From the NCBI GenBank assembly GCA_947503175.1, contig CANNCO010000001.1:558001-622000 (forward strand): DNA of 64,000 nucleotides, given 5' to 3'. The notes beneath the pieces are model-generated. The model made no database searches. It was given only the letters and a program-made list of their open reading frames with translations, and was not told the DNA's origin. Below, piece by piece: positions 36,017-43,844 of the stretch. The stretch comes from an uncultured Paracoccaceae bacterium (GTDB lineage Bacteria; Pseudomonadota; Alphaproteobacteria; Rhodobacterales; Rhodobacteraceae). The position numbers were made by a program, and so were the translations under genes. Numbering within the stretch: the first letter of the stretch is position 1; every line of letters begins with the position of its first letter.

Positions 36017-36903
36017 GACAGTTTTCCGAAGCTGCGGGCCTGCAGCCCGCTTTGGATCTCGTAGATCGATCCGGCCTCGTCCGGCTGGGGTTGGGGGATG
36101 CGGACGGGGATGTTCGCGACACGGGGCGTAATTGTTGGCGCGCCGCACAACATCCGGGTGTCGTAATCCTCTATACTGTCGAACCGCGTCATCGATCCCA
36201 TGATCGGAAAGGCGTCGGCCGCCATCATCTCGTAGAACAGCAAGCGCCGGTCGCGATCCGAGGTGTTGAGCGCCGAACCGTGGACGATCCGCCCGTGGTG
36301 GATGGAGATCGAACCGGCGGGTCCGGTCAGTGTCACGGCGTCCTTAGTGTCCAGCCCCGAGGCCGCCAGATCCATCGCGCCCACGAATACGCCGTCCGCG
36401 TGATGGTCGTATATCGGGCCCTTATGAGTGCCGGGAAAGACCATGAGCGGGCCGTTTTCGTCCGCCATGTCATCGATGATAATCGCCACGGCCAGAACGG
36501 CATCATTCGTGTGGGGGTAGAAGGCGAAATCCTGATGCCATTCGATCGCGGCCCCGTAACCTGCTGATTTCATGTTCAGCTTGGTGGTGTGAAGACGCAG
36601 ATCTGGCCCGATCAGATCACGTACGGGTGCCAGCACAAGATCTGAAGTCATCAGATCGCGCATCACATCGCTGATCGTATGCGGAAGCTTGATCCGGCGG
36701 ATACGGGGCGTATCGGGCGTATGGCTGTTTTCCAGATCAAGCCGGTCGTTCGAGGCCGTCATTCCGCGCGCTTCATCCTCAAACCGTGCGATCTCGTCCC
36801 GGATCGCGTTTATCGTGATATCCGGAATGCGGTTCTCCAGCATGAGGAAACCCTGGTCATGATAGTGTGCGATCTGAACAGGGTTAAGCGTTTCGGGCGT
36901 CAT
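36013..36903 (-). CDS. Phytanoyl-CoA dioxygenase-family Fe(II)/2OG oxygenase (second copy)
   Basis: A 296-aa PhyH/EctD-like dioxygenase. The iron ligands are WHQD (about residue 123-126) and a distal His in VHGSALN (about 211), with an Arg for 2-oxoglutarate shortly after in DRDRRLLFYEM. Such enzymes hydroxylate or demethylate small molecules using oxygen and 2-oxoglutarate. It is one of two PhyH proteins in this operon, translationally coupled to the AroE-like and oxidase genes. The substrate is unknown. Confidence 0.83.
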   Translation of the reverse strand: MTPETLNPVQIAHYHDQGFLMLENRIPDITINAIRDEIARFEDEARGMTASNDRLDLENSHTPDTPRIRRIKLPHTISDVMRDLMTSDLVLAPVRDLIGPDLRLHTTKLNMKSAGYGAAIEWHQDFAFYPHTNDAVLAVAIIIDDMADENGPLMVFPGTHKGPIYDHHADGVFVGAMDLAASGLDTKDAVTLTGPAGSISIHHGRIVHGSALNTSDRDRRLLFYEMMAADAFPIMGSMTRFDSIEDYDTRMLCGAPTITPRVANIPVRIPQPQPDEAGSIYEIQSGLQARSFGKLS

Positions 36904-37742
36904 GCAACCTCCCTCGGGCGGAGCGCGTCGAGTTTGGGCAGGACGGTCGCCGGATCAGGGGCGATGCCGGTGTAGGCCGTGAAAGAACGGATCGCCATGA
37001 AGCGGAACAGATCGAAGCCCGTCAGGGTTTTGACACGCCTGTTGTGGGCGATCATCAGAAACTCTGTATCAGTGGGTGTATAGACCGCGTCGAATGCCCA
37101 GCTTTGTTCGCCGATCAGGTCGGGAGAAAAGGCCGAGCCGGGATGACCGGTCATCCCAAGGGGCGTTGCATTGACCAAACCATTCGCGCGCGGGATTGTT
37201 GCTGTGGACCCGGACATCGGAATTGCTGTCGCCCTGTCACCCACTTCGACGGCAAGCGCATCGGCCAGCCCGGGGGTCGGGTCCCAGATCGAAATTTCAG
37301 AGGCCCCTAGTTCAAGGAGCGCCGGTGCAATTGCCCTTGCCACGCCGCCAGCGCCGGCCATTGCAACGCGACCGGGGGTTTGGTTCCCCATCACGCTTTT
37401 CCAAGCACCGAGAAAACCCGTGAAATCGGTGTTGTGACCGGCGAGTTCTGGCCGGAATGTCAGTGTATTGGCTGCGCTCAGGTGACGGAACTCAGGGCCC
37501 ATGGCCGGTCCGGCATAGGCCCGTGCCTGCACCTTGTGGGGATGAGTGACGGTGACGCCATGCCAGCCTTGGGCGCGCAGGTCATCGACGGTGCGGTCAA
37601 AGTCGAAGTCGGTTTTCGACGCAGTATCGATGGGCGTGAAGTCCAGATCCATCCCATGGGCATGGCACATCAGCTTCAGGGCCGCTGAAAGACGGGATTG
37701 GCCTATACCGGCACCGATCAGACCTGCACGCAAGATCGTCAT
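36900..37742 (-). CDS. Shikimate/quinate dehydrogenase-like protein (YdiB/AroE family)
   Basis: A 280-aa member of the shikimate dehydrogenase family. It has LIGAGIGQSRLS at the N-terminus, the catalytic lysine in VTHPHKV (about residue 67), the paired Asp in GHNTDFTGF (about 103), GAGGVARA for the cofactor and VNATPLGM. The N-terminal form resembles the catabolic quinate/shikimate branch more than biosynthetic AroE. Placement inside a catabolic array supports a role with a cyclic polyol or carboxylated cyclitol rather than aromatic synthesis. Confidence 0.78.
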   Translation of the reverse strand: MTILRAGLIGAGIGQSRLSAALKLMCHAHGMDLDFTPIDTASKTDFDFDRTVDDLRAQGWHGVTVTHPHKVQARAYAGPAMGPEFRHLSAANTLTFRPELAGHNTDFTGFLGAWKSVMGNQTPGRVAMAGAGGVARAIAPALLELGASEISIWDPTPGLADALAVEVGDRATAIPMSGSTATIPRANGLVNATPLGMTGHPGSAFSPDLIGEQSWAFDAVYTPTDTEFLMIAHNRRVKTLTGFDLFRFMAIRSFTAYTGIAPDPATVLPKLDALRPREVA

Positions 37743-38740
37743 GTCGTGACACTTTTGGGCATCGTCGCGGCTTCGAGGCGCAATGTCGCTTCCAGCGTCT
37801 TGCGCCCCTCGCGGGCATCGATGAGAGGCTGCGCCCGTCCGGCAATGACCTCGGCGAAGTGCTCAAGTTGGCGCACCAACGGCACGCCAGTCTCGACCTC
37901 GGTCTGTTTCATTTCGGGCTTTTCGGTCCAGCTTTCGGCACCGGACCAGACTCGCAGGGAGGGGAACTCGACGGCGCCGCGGGTGAATGCGATCCGCATG
38001 CAATCCTGACCTGTTTTCGGGATCATCGGACTTTCGCCGGTTCCGGCTTCGAACCCCCATGGGGTGGGCGTCGTATCGGCAAAGGCGACTGTAACCGTCA
38101 CGCCGCTGTCGAATGTGAGCACCGCCCCGCCGCTCTCGGTTCGGGCCACGCCGCGAACGGCATTTGAACCGGTGCCGACAACCTGAGTTACCTCGCCAAA
38201 CAGATAGCGCAACGTGTCCACATCATGGATCAGGTTTTGCTTCACGGGCGCGCCGTTCATGCCTTCGCGCCACGCCGGATCGAAGTAGTCGTCAGGCTTG
38301 CGCATGGCCCAGATCAGCGATGCCAGAACCGGCTGACCCAGCGTCCCCGAGGCGACGATCTCTTTCAGTTTCGCGACGACGGGATGGTGTCTGCGATGAT
38401 GGCCCACAAGGATGTACAGGCCAGCGGCATCGGCGGCGGCGACCATCCGGTCGGCGGCCTCGATGCTCTCGGCAAGCGGTTTTTCGACCAGAGCATGCCA
38501 GCCCCGGTCCATCGCGCGAAGCGCAAGCGGCATGTGGGTGTCGGTCGGGGTCGCGATGACGATCCCATCGGCGTCCACATCCACGGCGTCGATATCAGTA
38601 AAGCCGGGCACATCGGCAACGGCCCGGTTTTCTGCGACGGGGTCGATGATCCCGGCCAGCGTCAGGTCTGGATGATCAAGGATATGCTGCATGTGGCGGT
38701 GGCCGATCAGCCCGGTGCCGGCGAGAAGAAGACGGGTCAC
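37739..38740 (-). CDS. Gfo/Idh/MocA dehydrogenase
   Basis: A 333-aa NAD(P)-dependent oxidoreductase. The Rossmann motif is LAGTGLIGHRHMQ, the family lysine is in VEKPLAES, and the catalytic area has KQNLIHDVDTLRY with the Asp/His pair. I use a GTG start at 38740, which overlaps the dehydratase stop as GTGA; an ATG eight codons upstream is possible but would overlap more. It resembles IolG-like and uronate/aldose dehydrogenases. It probably feeds or follows the UxaA dehydratase. Confidence 0.78.
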   Translation of the reverse strand: MTRLLLAGTGLIGHRHMQHILDHPDLTLAGIIDPVAENRAVADVPGFTDIDAVDVDADGIVIATPTDTHMPLALRAMDRGWHALVEKPLAESIEAADRMVAAADAAGLYILVGHHRRHHPVVAKLKEIVASGTLGQPVLASLIWAMRKPDDYFDPAWREGMNGAPVKQNLIHDVDTLRYLFGEVTQVVGTGSNAVRGVARTESGGAVLTFDSGVTVTVAFADTTPTPWGFEAGTGESPMIPKTGQDCMRIAFTRGAVEFPSLRVWSGAESWTEKPEMKQTEVETGVPLVRQLEHFAEVIAGRAQPLIDAREGRKTLEATLRLEAATMPKSVTT

Positions 38741-40248
38741 ATCACCGCTCCGATCTGCCATGGCACAAACTCGTAGTCGCCCAGTCCCTGCGCTTCGGAT
38801 TTCGAGGCTTCGCCCGAGGCGACGCGCAGGAACATCTCGTATATCTCGCGCCCTTTTTCCTCGACCGTCGCGCCACCGGTCAGGATGTCGCCTGCATTCA
38901 CGTCCATGTCGTCGGTCATCCGCTTGTACATCTCGGAGTTGGTGGCGACCTTGATGGTCGGGGCGGGTTTCGAGCCGAAAGCTGATCCTCGGCCTGTGGT
39001 GAAGCACACGAGGTTGCAGCCGCCGGCGATCTGACCTGTGACACTGGCCGGGTCATAGCCGGGGCTGTCCATGAAGGTGAAGCCCTTGGTCCGGACGGGT
39101 TCGGCGTACTTATAGACACCGGTCAACGGGGTAGTGCCACCCTTGGCCGCGGCCCCGAGCGATTTCTCAAGGATGGTCGTCAATCCACCTTTCTTGTTGC
39201 CCGGGCTGGGATTGTTGTCCATCGAGCCTTTGTTGCGGGCGGTATAGTCCTCCCACCAGCGGATCAGGTCGACGAGGCGTTCGCCCATGGCCTGATCCAC
39301 GGCGCGCCGGGTGAGAAGATGCTCTGCGCCATAGATTTCTGGCGTTTCCGCCAGAACACCCGTGCCGCCCTGTGCCACAAGCAGGTCGCATGCATATCCC
39401 AGAGCAGGGTTCGCGGTGATCCCGGACCATGCGTCGGACCCGCCGCATTGCAAGGCGACCATCAGGTCGGATGCGGGGCAGGGGGTGCGCGTGACCTTGT
39501 TGGCCAAAGGCAGCATCGCGCGGACCTTTTTCACGCCCATCTCGATCGTGCGTTGAAGCCCGGCCATGTTCTGAATGTTCATCGCGTGAAACAGAGGGCC
39601 CTGTTTCAATCCGTAAGCCTCCAGAAGCCAGTCGATCTGGTTCATCTCGCAGCCGAGCCCCACCATGAGGACGCCTGCGTGGTTTGGATGGCGGGCATAG
39701 CCCCACATGACGCGCTGAAGGGCTTCGAACCCGTCGCCGCTATCGGCCATGCCGCAGCCGGTGCCGTGAACGAAGGCCACGACCCCATCGACATTGGGAT
39801 AATCGGCCAGCTCGTCCGGGCCAAAGGCATCGGCGATGCGGCGTGCGGCGGTGGCGGAGCAGTTCACCGACGTGACAACGGCGATGTAATTACGTGTGCC
39901 GACCTGACCGTTTTCTCGCCGGTAGCCCATGAACGTATCACGCTTGGCCTCCGGCACTTCGGTGACAGGCCGCAGATCGGTGCTGAACTCATAACCCGCT
40001 TCGGTGTTTCTGAACTCCACATTGTGGGTGTGCACATGGTCGCCGGGCGCAATTTCTTTCGAGGCGTATCCGATCAGTTGCGCGTACTTGCGAATCTCGC
40101 CGCCCTCTGGGATCGGCGCGCTGGCGATTTTGTGCCCCGACGGGATGAGGCCCGTCGCTTTCACATCTTCCACCGCGCTGCCGGCATCCAGCGCGCGAGC
40201 GACCGTGACGACATTGTCGCTTGGGTCGAGGCGAACGAAGGGCCTCAT
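38737..40248 (-). CDS. uxaA: UxaA-family altronate/galactarate-type dehydratase
   Basis: A 503-aa full-length UxaA protein: an N-terminal SAF domain (residues about 1-95, with HTHN) and the C-terminal dehydratase domain. Conserved blocks are GTRNYIAV, VNCSAT, HGTGCG, QCGGSDAWSG and FTTGRGS. The family removes water from D-altronate to give 2-keto-3-deoxygluconate, using iron or manganese; galactarate dehydratases are relatives. KdgK in the same array supports a KDG product. No uronate isomerase or altronate oxidoreductase is nearby, so the altronate-like acid must come from another route. AAAGGAAG precedes the ATG. Confidence 0.82.
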   Translation of the reverse strand: MRPFVRLDPSDNVVTVARALDAGSAVEDVKATGLIPSGHKIASAPIPEGGEIRKYAQLIGYASKEIAPGDHVHTHNVEFRNTEAGYEFSTDLRPVTEVPEAKRDTFMGYRRENGQVGTRNYIAVVTSVNCSATAARRIADAFGPDELADYPNVDGVVAFVHGTGCGMADSGDGFEALQRVMWGYARHPNHAGVLMVGLGCEMNQIDWLLEAYGLKQGPLFHAMNIQNMAGLQRTIEMGVKKVRAMLPLANKVTRTPCPASDLMVALQCGGSDAWSGITANPALGYACDLLVAQGGTGVLAETPEIYGAEHLLTRRAVDQAMGERLVDLIRWWEDYTARNKGSMDNNPSPGNKKGGLTTILEKSLGAAAKGGTTPLTGVYKYAEPVRTKGFTFMDSPGYDPASVTGQIAGGCNLVCFTTGRGSAFGSKPAPTIKVATNSEMYKRMTDDMDVNAGDILTGGATVEEKGREIYEMFLRVASGEASKSEAQGLGDYEFVPWQIGAVM

Positions 40249-40262
40249 CAAGTACTTCCTTT

Positions 40263-41201
40263 CTAGGCGCAGGCCGGTGCGTCGGAGCGCCACCGGTGGA
40301 TGTCGATATGCGGGCTTTCGGATAGGCGTGCGCGGGCGTCTTCCCACATCTGGCGCCAAATCCGCCAGTCCCGCAGTTCCCTTTCCGGCGCTGCGCGGGA
40401 CCGGGCGATGAAATCCGGGAAATGACTGCGACCGGTTGGTTGGCCAGTCCGGCTGAAGCGCAGATCGAAGGACCAGCGGATACCATCGGTCAGGTTCGGC
40501 AGTGAAGCATGTGGCAGCATCGGGTCCAGAATGACGACGCCGCCCGAAGCAACGGGCAGGGGCAGGGCGGCGGAGGTATCAAGAAAGCCGTCCGCGATGG
40601 CGGTCTGGGATTTCGGGCAATGGGGCAAAATCTCTGAGTGCTGTTGCGGGGCGACCTGCAGGCATCCGTTTTCCTTGGTTGCATCGGTGACGGCAATCCA
40701 GACGGTGACCATCTCGGTCTGATCTGCCTCTTCGAGTGCGACGGCCCGGTCCTGGTGCCAGTCCGTTCCGCCCACATGGGAACGGATTTCGTCGGAACTC
40801 AGTTCCTTTGCCGGTGGTTTGATGCGAACATGCTGGATTGGGCAGGACGTGATTTCCGGTCCGATCAGATCCTCGACCAGATCAAGAAGCTTGGGCGCGG
40901 TGATCATGTCGAATACTGCCGGTCCGAAGTGCATTGGAGTGTCAGGTTGAATCCGGTCGCCGGGAAGCGAGATATCCATCGGCTGGAACCAGTCATGCCC
41001 CTCTCGATAGGCCGCGATCAGGCGCGTTTCGAAATCAGCGTTCTTGAGCGTATCATCCATCCCCCATTTTGTGATGAGCTCGTCGAGAAGTCGGGTATAC
41101 TCGGCCCGGACCGGATCGAGAACCTTGTCCTGATCCAGTACGTTTTCGACCACAAGGTATCCGTTATCCCGGTAAGATTTGAGCTGCGCGGGCGTGAGCA
41201 T
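40263..41201 (-). CDS. Phytanoyl-CoA dioxygenase-family Fe(II)/2OG oxygenase (first copy)
   Basis: A 312-aa PhyH-family dioxygenase. Iron ligands are WHQD (about residue 152-155) and a later His in MLPHASLPN, with the 2-oxoglutarate arginine in GIRWSFDLR. The C-terminal WRDARARLS-like tail is not informative. It is the first enzyme gene after the TRAP transporter, so it may act first on the imported compound by hydroxylation or oxidative demethylation. It differs considerably from the second PhyH copy, so the two probably act at different sites. Confidence 0.83.
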   Translation of the reverse strand: MLTPAQLKSYRDNGYLVVENVLDQDKVLDPVRAEYTRLLDELITKWGMDDTLKNADFETRLIAAYREGHDWFQPMDISLPGDRIQPDTPMHFGPAVFDMITAPKLLDLVEDLIGPEITSCPIQHVRIKPPAKELSSDEIRSHVGGTDWHQDRAVALEEADQTEMVTVWIAVTDATKENGCLQVAPQQHSEILPHCPKSQTAIADGFLDTSAALPLPVASGGVVILDPMLPHASLPNLTDGIRWSFDLRFSRTGQPTGRSHFPDFIARSRAAPERELRDWRIWRQMWEDARARLSESPHIDIHRWRSDAPACA

Positions 41202-41228
41202 GGGCGTTAGTTCCGGTTTGCACGGAGG

Positions 41229-42857
41229 CTAGTTTAGTAGAATTTCGACGATGGGCGGCCAGATCAGCAGAACAGATAGGGCGCAGATCTGGATCGCGAT
41301 GAACGGCAGGAAGCCCCGGAAGATATCGGTCAGCGAGATATGCGGCGGCGCGACCGATTTCAGATAGAAGGCCGCGGGGCCAAAAGGTGGGGAAAGAAAG
41401 CTGACCTGCATGTTCATACAGAACAGGACACCGAACCAGACGGCGAGGTATTTTGGCTGAAGCTCGCCGAAGAGGCCGATCTCTTCGATAGGCAGGCGCT
41501 GGACGATTGGCAGGAAGACCGGGATGATCAGAAGGACGATGCCCACCCAATCCATGAATGCACCCATGAACAGCAGGATCAGCATCATCATCAGAAGGAT
41601 GCCCATGGTCGGCATGTCCGAGCCGACGATCAGGTCGGCCACGTATTGCGGACCGCCAGCGATGGTATAGGCGCCAGCCAGCGTTGCCGCGCCGATGGTG
41701 ACCCAGATGATCGTGCCGGTGGACTTGAGCGTTCGCATCAGGCTGTCCCAGACGAGATCGAAGGACGCCTCGCCCCGGAAGATCGCGAGGATCAGTACCG
41801 CGATTGCTCCCATTCCGGCGGCTTCCGTGATCCCGGTGATACCGCCATAGATCGACCCCATGACGACGCCGATCACAACGATCGGTGCCACAAGGCCTTT
41901 GCCCATGCTCCACCCCATCGCCGTCCGTTTCCGGCCAAAGCCGAAGAAGATCAATCCAAGGGACAGGGCGATGAGACCGCCGAACCATGGCACGTGTCCC
42001 GGGGTTCCCCAGAAAATCAGGTCGGTCCCTTCGACAACTTCGTTTTGTCCCGTCAGGGTGAAGAACAGCGCACGCAGGAACAGAACGGTTGAGAAGCCCG
42101 CCAGAAGCACCGTCAGGAAAGACAGGAACAACGCCAGTTTCTCGCGCCCCTCGGGATCGCCCGGAACGGGTTCGGGAAGGGGCGCATCCTCGGGGCGCAA
42201 CTGGGTGCGGATGATGATGTAGATGATGATGAACGAGGCCAGCATAAGGCCCGGCAGGAAGGCAGCGGTGAACAGTGCCTTGATCGAGGTTTCAGTGATC
42301 AGGCCATAGATGATCAGAACGATTGATGGCGGGATCATCGTGCCTAGGCTTCCGCTTGCACAGATCGTACCGATGGCGAGGTTCTGGTTATATCCAAGCC
42401 GCAGCATCTGGGGCAGGGCGATCAGGCCCAAAAGCACCACTTCGCCGCCGATGATGCCGGACATTGCCGCCATGATGACGGCCATGAGCGAGGTGACGAT
42501 GGCGATCCCGCCGCGTGTTCGGCTGAGCCAGACATTCAGGGACGAGTACATGTCTTTTGCAATGCCGGATCTTTCCAGCAGCGCCGCCATGAAGATGAAC
42601 AGCGGAATTGATATGAGGACGTAGTCCGTTAAGAGCCCGTATATCTTTTGGGCAAGGATATTGAGGGGTCCCGCCCCCGGCCTCCCCGTCAGAACGCCGT
42701 CGCCGAATGCAAGCGGGTTGGTCAGGAGGATCGGTTCGAACTTCATGACAAGGACAAGAACGGCGAGGATTGCCGATGCGAGCCCAAGCGGCATGCCGAT
42801 GGCCAGAAGCACCAGCAGGCCCAGCATGAGGACCAGAGAAATCGTTCCGATATCCAT
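41229..42857 (-). CDS. dctM: TRAP transporter large membrane subunit (DctM)
   Basis: A 542-aa membrane protein with more than twelve hydrophobic helices, the DctM/SiaM channel component of a sodium-coupled TRAP importer. ASGSLGTMIPPSIVLIIYG is a typical DctM signature. It is longer than the usual 430 residues because of an inserted loop (about residues 230-300). That form goes with the long DctQ next to it and is seen in TakP-type systems. TGATG overlap couples it to dctQ. Confidence 0.92.
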   Translation of the reverse strand: MDIGTISLVLMLGLLVLLAIGMPLGLASAILAVLVLVMKFEPILLTNPLAFGDGVLTGRPGAGPLNILAQKIYGLLTDYVLISIPLFIFMAALLERSGIAKDMYSSLNVWLSRTRGGIAIVTSLMAVIMAAMSGIIGGEVVLLGLIALPQMLRLGYNQNLAIGTICASGSLGTMIPPSIVLIIYGLITETSIKALFTAAFLPGLMLASFIIIYIIIRTQLRPEDAPLPEPVPGDPEGREKLALFLSFLTVLLAGFSTVLFLRALFFTLTGQNEVVEGTDLIFWGTPGHVPWFGGLIALSLGLIFFGFGRKRTAMGWSMGKGLVAPIVVIGVVMGSIYGGITGITEAAGMGAIAVLILAIFRGEASFDLVWDSLMRTLKSTGTIIWVTIGAATLAGAYTIAGGPQYVADLIVGSDMPTMGILLMMMLILLFMGAFMDWVGIVLLIIPVFLPIVQRLPIEEIGLFGELQPKYLAVWFGVLFCMNMQVSFLSPPFGPAAFYLKSVAPPHISLTDIFRGFLPFIAIQICALSVLLIWPPIVEILLN

Positions 42858-43759
42858 CAGTCGTTACGCCTTTTCTGATCGCCTTGGATCGCGCCGCGGG
42901 TGACGTCGAGATCGCCTGTTCCCTCTGCCCCAACGGCCCGCCGCAGCGCGGCCAGTTCTTCTTGGTCAATATCATCGGCGGCCGAGTGCATGACCGGCTG
43001 GGCATTCCAATCGGAGATCAGGTTTATGATCGATTGGATGGCGACCATGGCCACGACGAACAGAACCGTGATTTTCAGCGTCGCCGGAATTGGCGGGTCG
43101 AAGGCGGTGCCGAAGGTTTCCCACCGCATGAACTTGGCGAAGGCTTCGCCATAGCCGCCATAGATCAGGGCGGCGGCAAAGGTGACGATAAGCGTGGTCG
43201 AGATGATGTCGAACAGCCGCTGCACCGGGCGGGGCAGCACGTCATACAAAAGGAAGATCCGGATATGGCTGCGTTGCTGCATCGCGTAGAGGCCGGAGAG
43301 GAGGAATACGAACCCTGCCAGCCAAAGCGAAAGCTCGTTGGCCCAGATCGTCGGACGTTCGAACACGTAGCGCAGGATAACCTCGTAGAGCATAACCGAG
43401 GTCAACAGCACGATCAGCATCATCGTGACCCGGCCGATAAAGACCGAGGCCCGATCAACGGTGCGCCAGCTTTCGAACTCCATCGGTGCGCGGCGAACGG
43501 TCATCATTCCGACGATGAACAGGATCGGCGACAAAAGCAGGGCAAGGTAATCGACGATATCGCCGGACACGCCGAACAGAGGCGCCATATTGGGCGTGAC
43601 GTCGTTGCGGCCATGCAGAGCGAAGAGCTGACCGTTCTCGGGGCCGAAGTCCAGAATATATGCGGGTCCGTGCCAGACCACCCAGCCAAAGCAGATGCAG
43701 AATGCCAATGGGACAAGCCACTCGATGGGTGTTCCGTGTTTTATCTCCATTGAAGGCAC
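42857..43759 (-). CDS. dctQ: TRAP transporter small membrane subunit (DctQ, long form)
   Basis: A 300-aa membrane protein, roughly twice the usual DctQ length. Four core helices occur at about residues 100-250 (LSLWLAGFVFLLSGLYAMQQRSHIRI is the conserved middle). Extra N-terminal helices and a hydrophilic charged tail are added. It pairs with the long DctM and lies 85 bases after the binding-protein gene, with a stem-loop between. Confidence 0.88.
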   Translation of the reverse strand: MPSMEIKHGTPIEWLVPLAFCICFGWVVWHGPAYILDFGPENGQLFALHGRNDVTPNMAPLFGVSGDIVDYLALLLSPILFIVGMMTVRRAPMEFESWRTVDRASVFIGRVTMMLIVLLTSVMLYEVILRYVFERPTIWANELSLWLAGFVFLLSGLYAMQQRSHIRIFLLYDVLPRPVQRLFDIISTTLIVTFAAALIYGGYGEAFAKFMRWETFGTAFDPPIPATLKITVLFVVAMVAIQSIINLISDWNAQPVMHSAADDIDQEELAALRRAVGAEGTGDLDVTRGAIQGDQKRRND

Positions 43760-43804
43760 CCCCGCCTGTCAGGGACCGCCGCGATGCGCTCCCGTGGTAA
43801 GAAG

Positions 43805-43830
43805 AAGCGGGCCGGATGGCCGGCCCGCTT
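43805..43830 (-). terminator. Stem-loop between TRAP binding protein and dctQ
   Basis: AAGCGGGCCGG and CCGGCCCGCTT form a perfect 11-bp stem with an ATGG loop. On the minus strand it is followed by CTTCTTACC, just after the binding-protein stop. It probably raises the binding protein over membrane subunits by mRNA stabilisation or partial termination, and is the only strong hairpin before the 14 enzyme and exporter genes. Confidence 0.68.
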
Positions 43831-43844
43831 TGGGTGTTTTGGGA

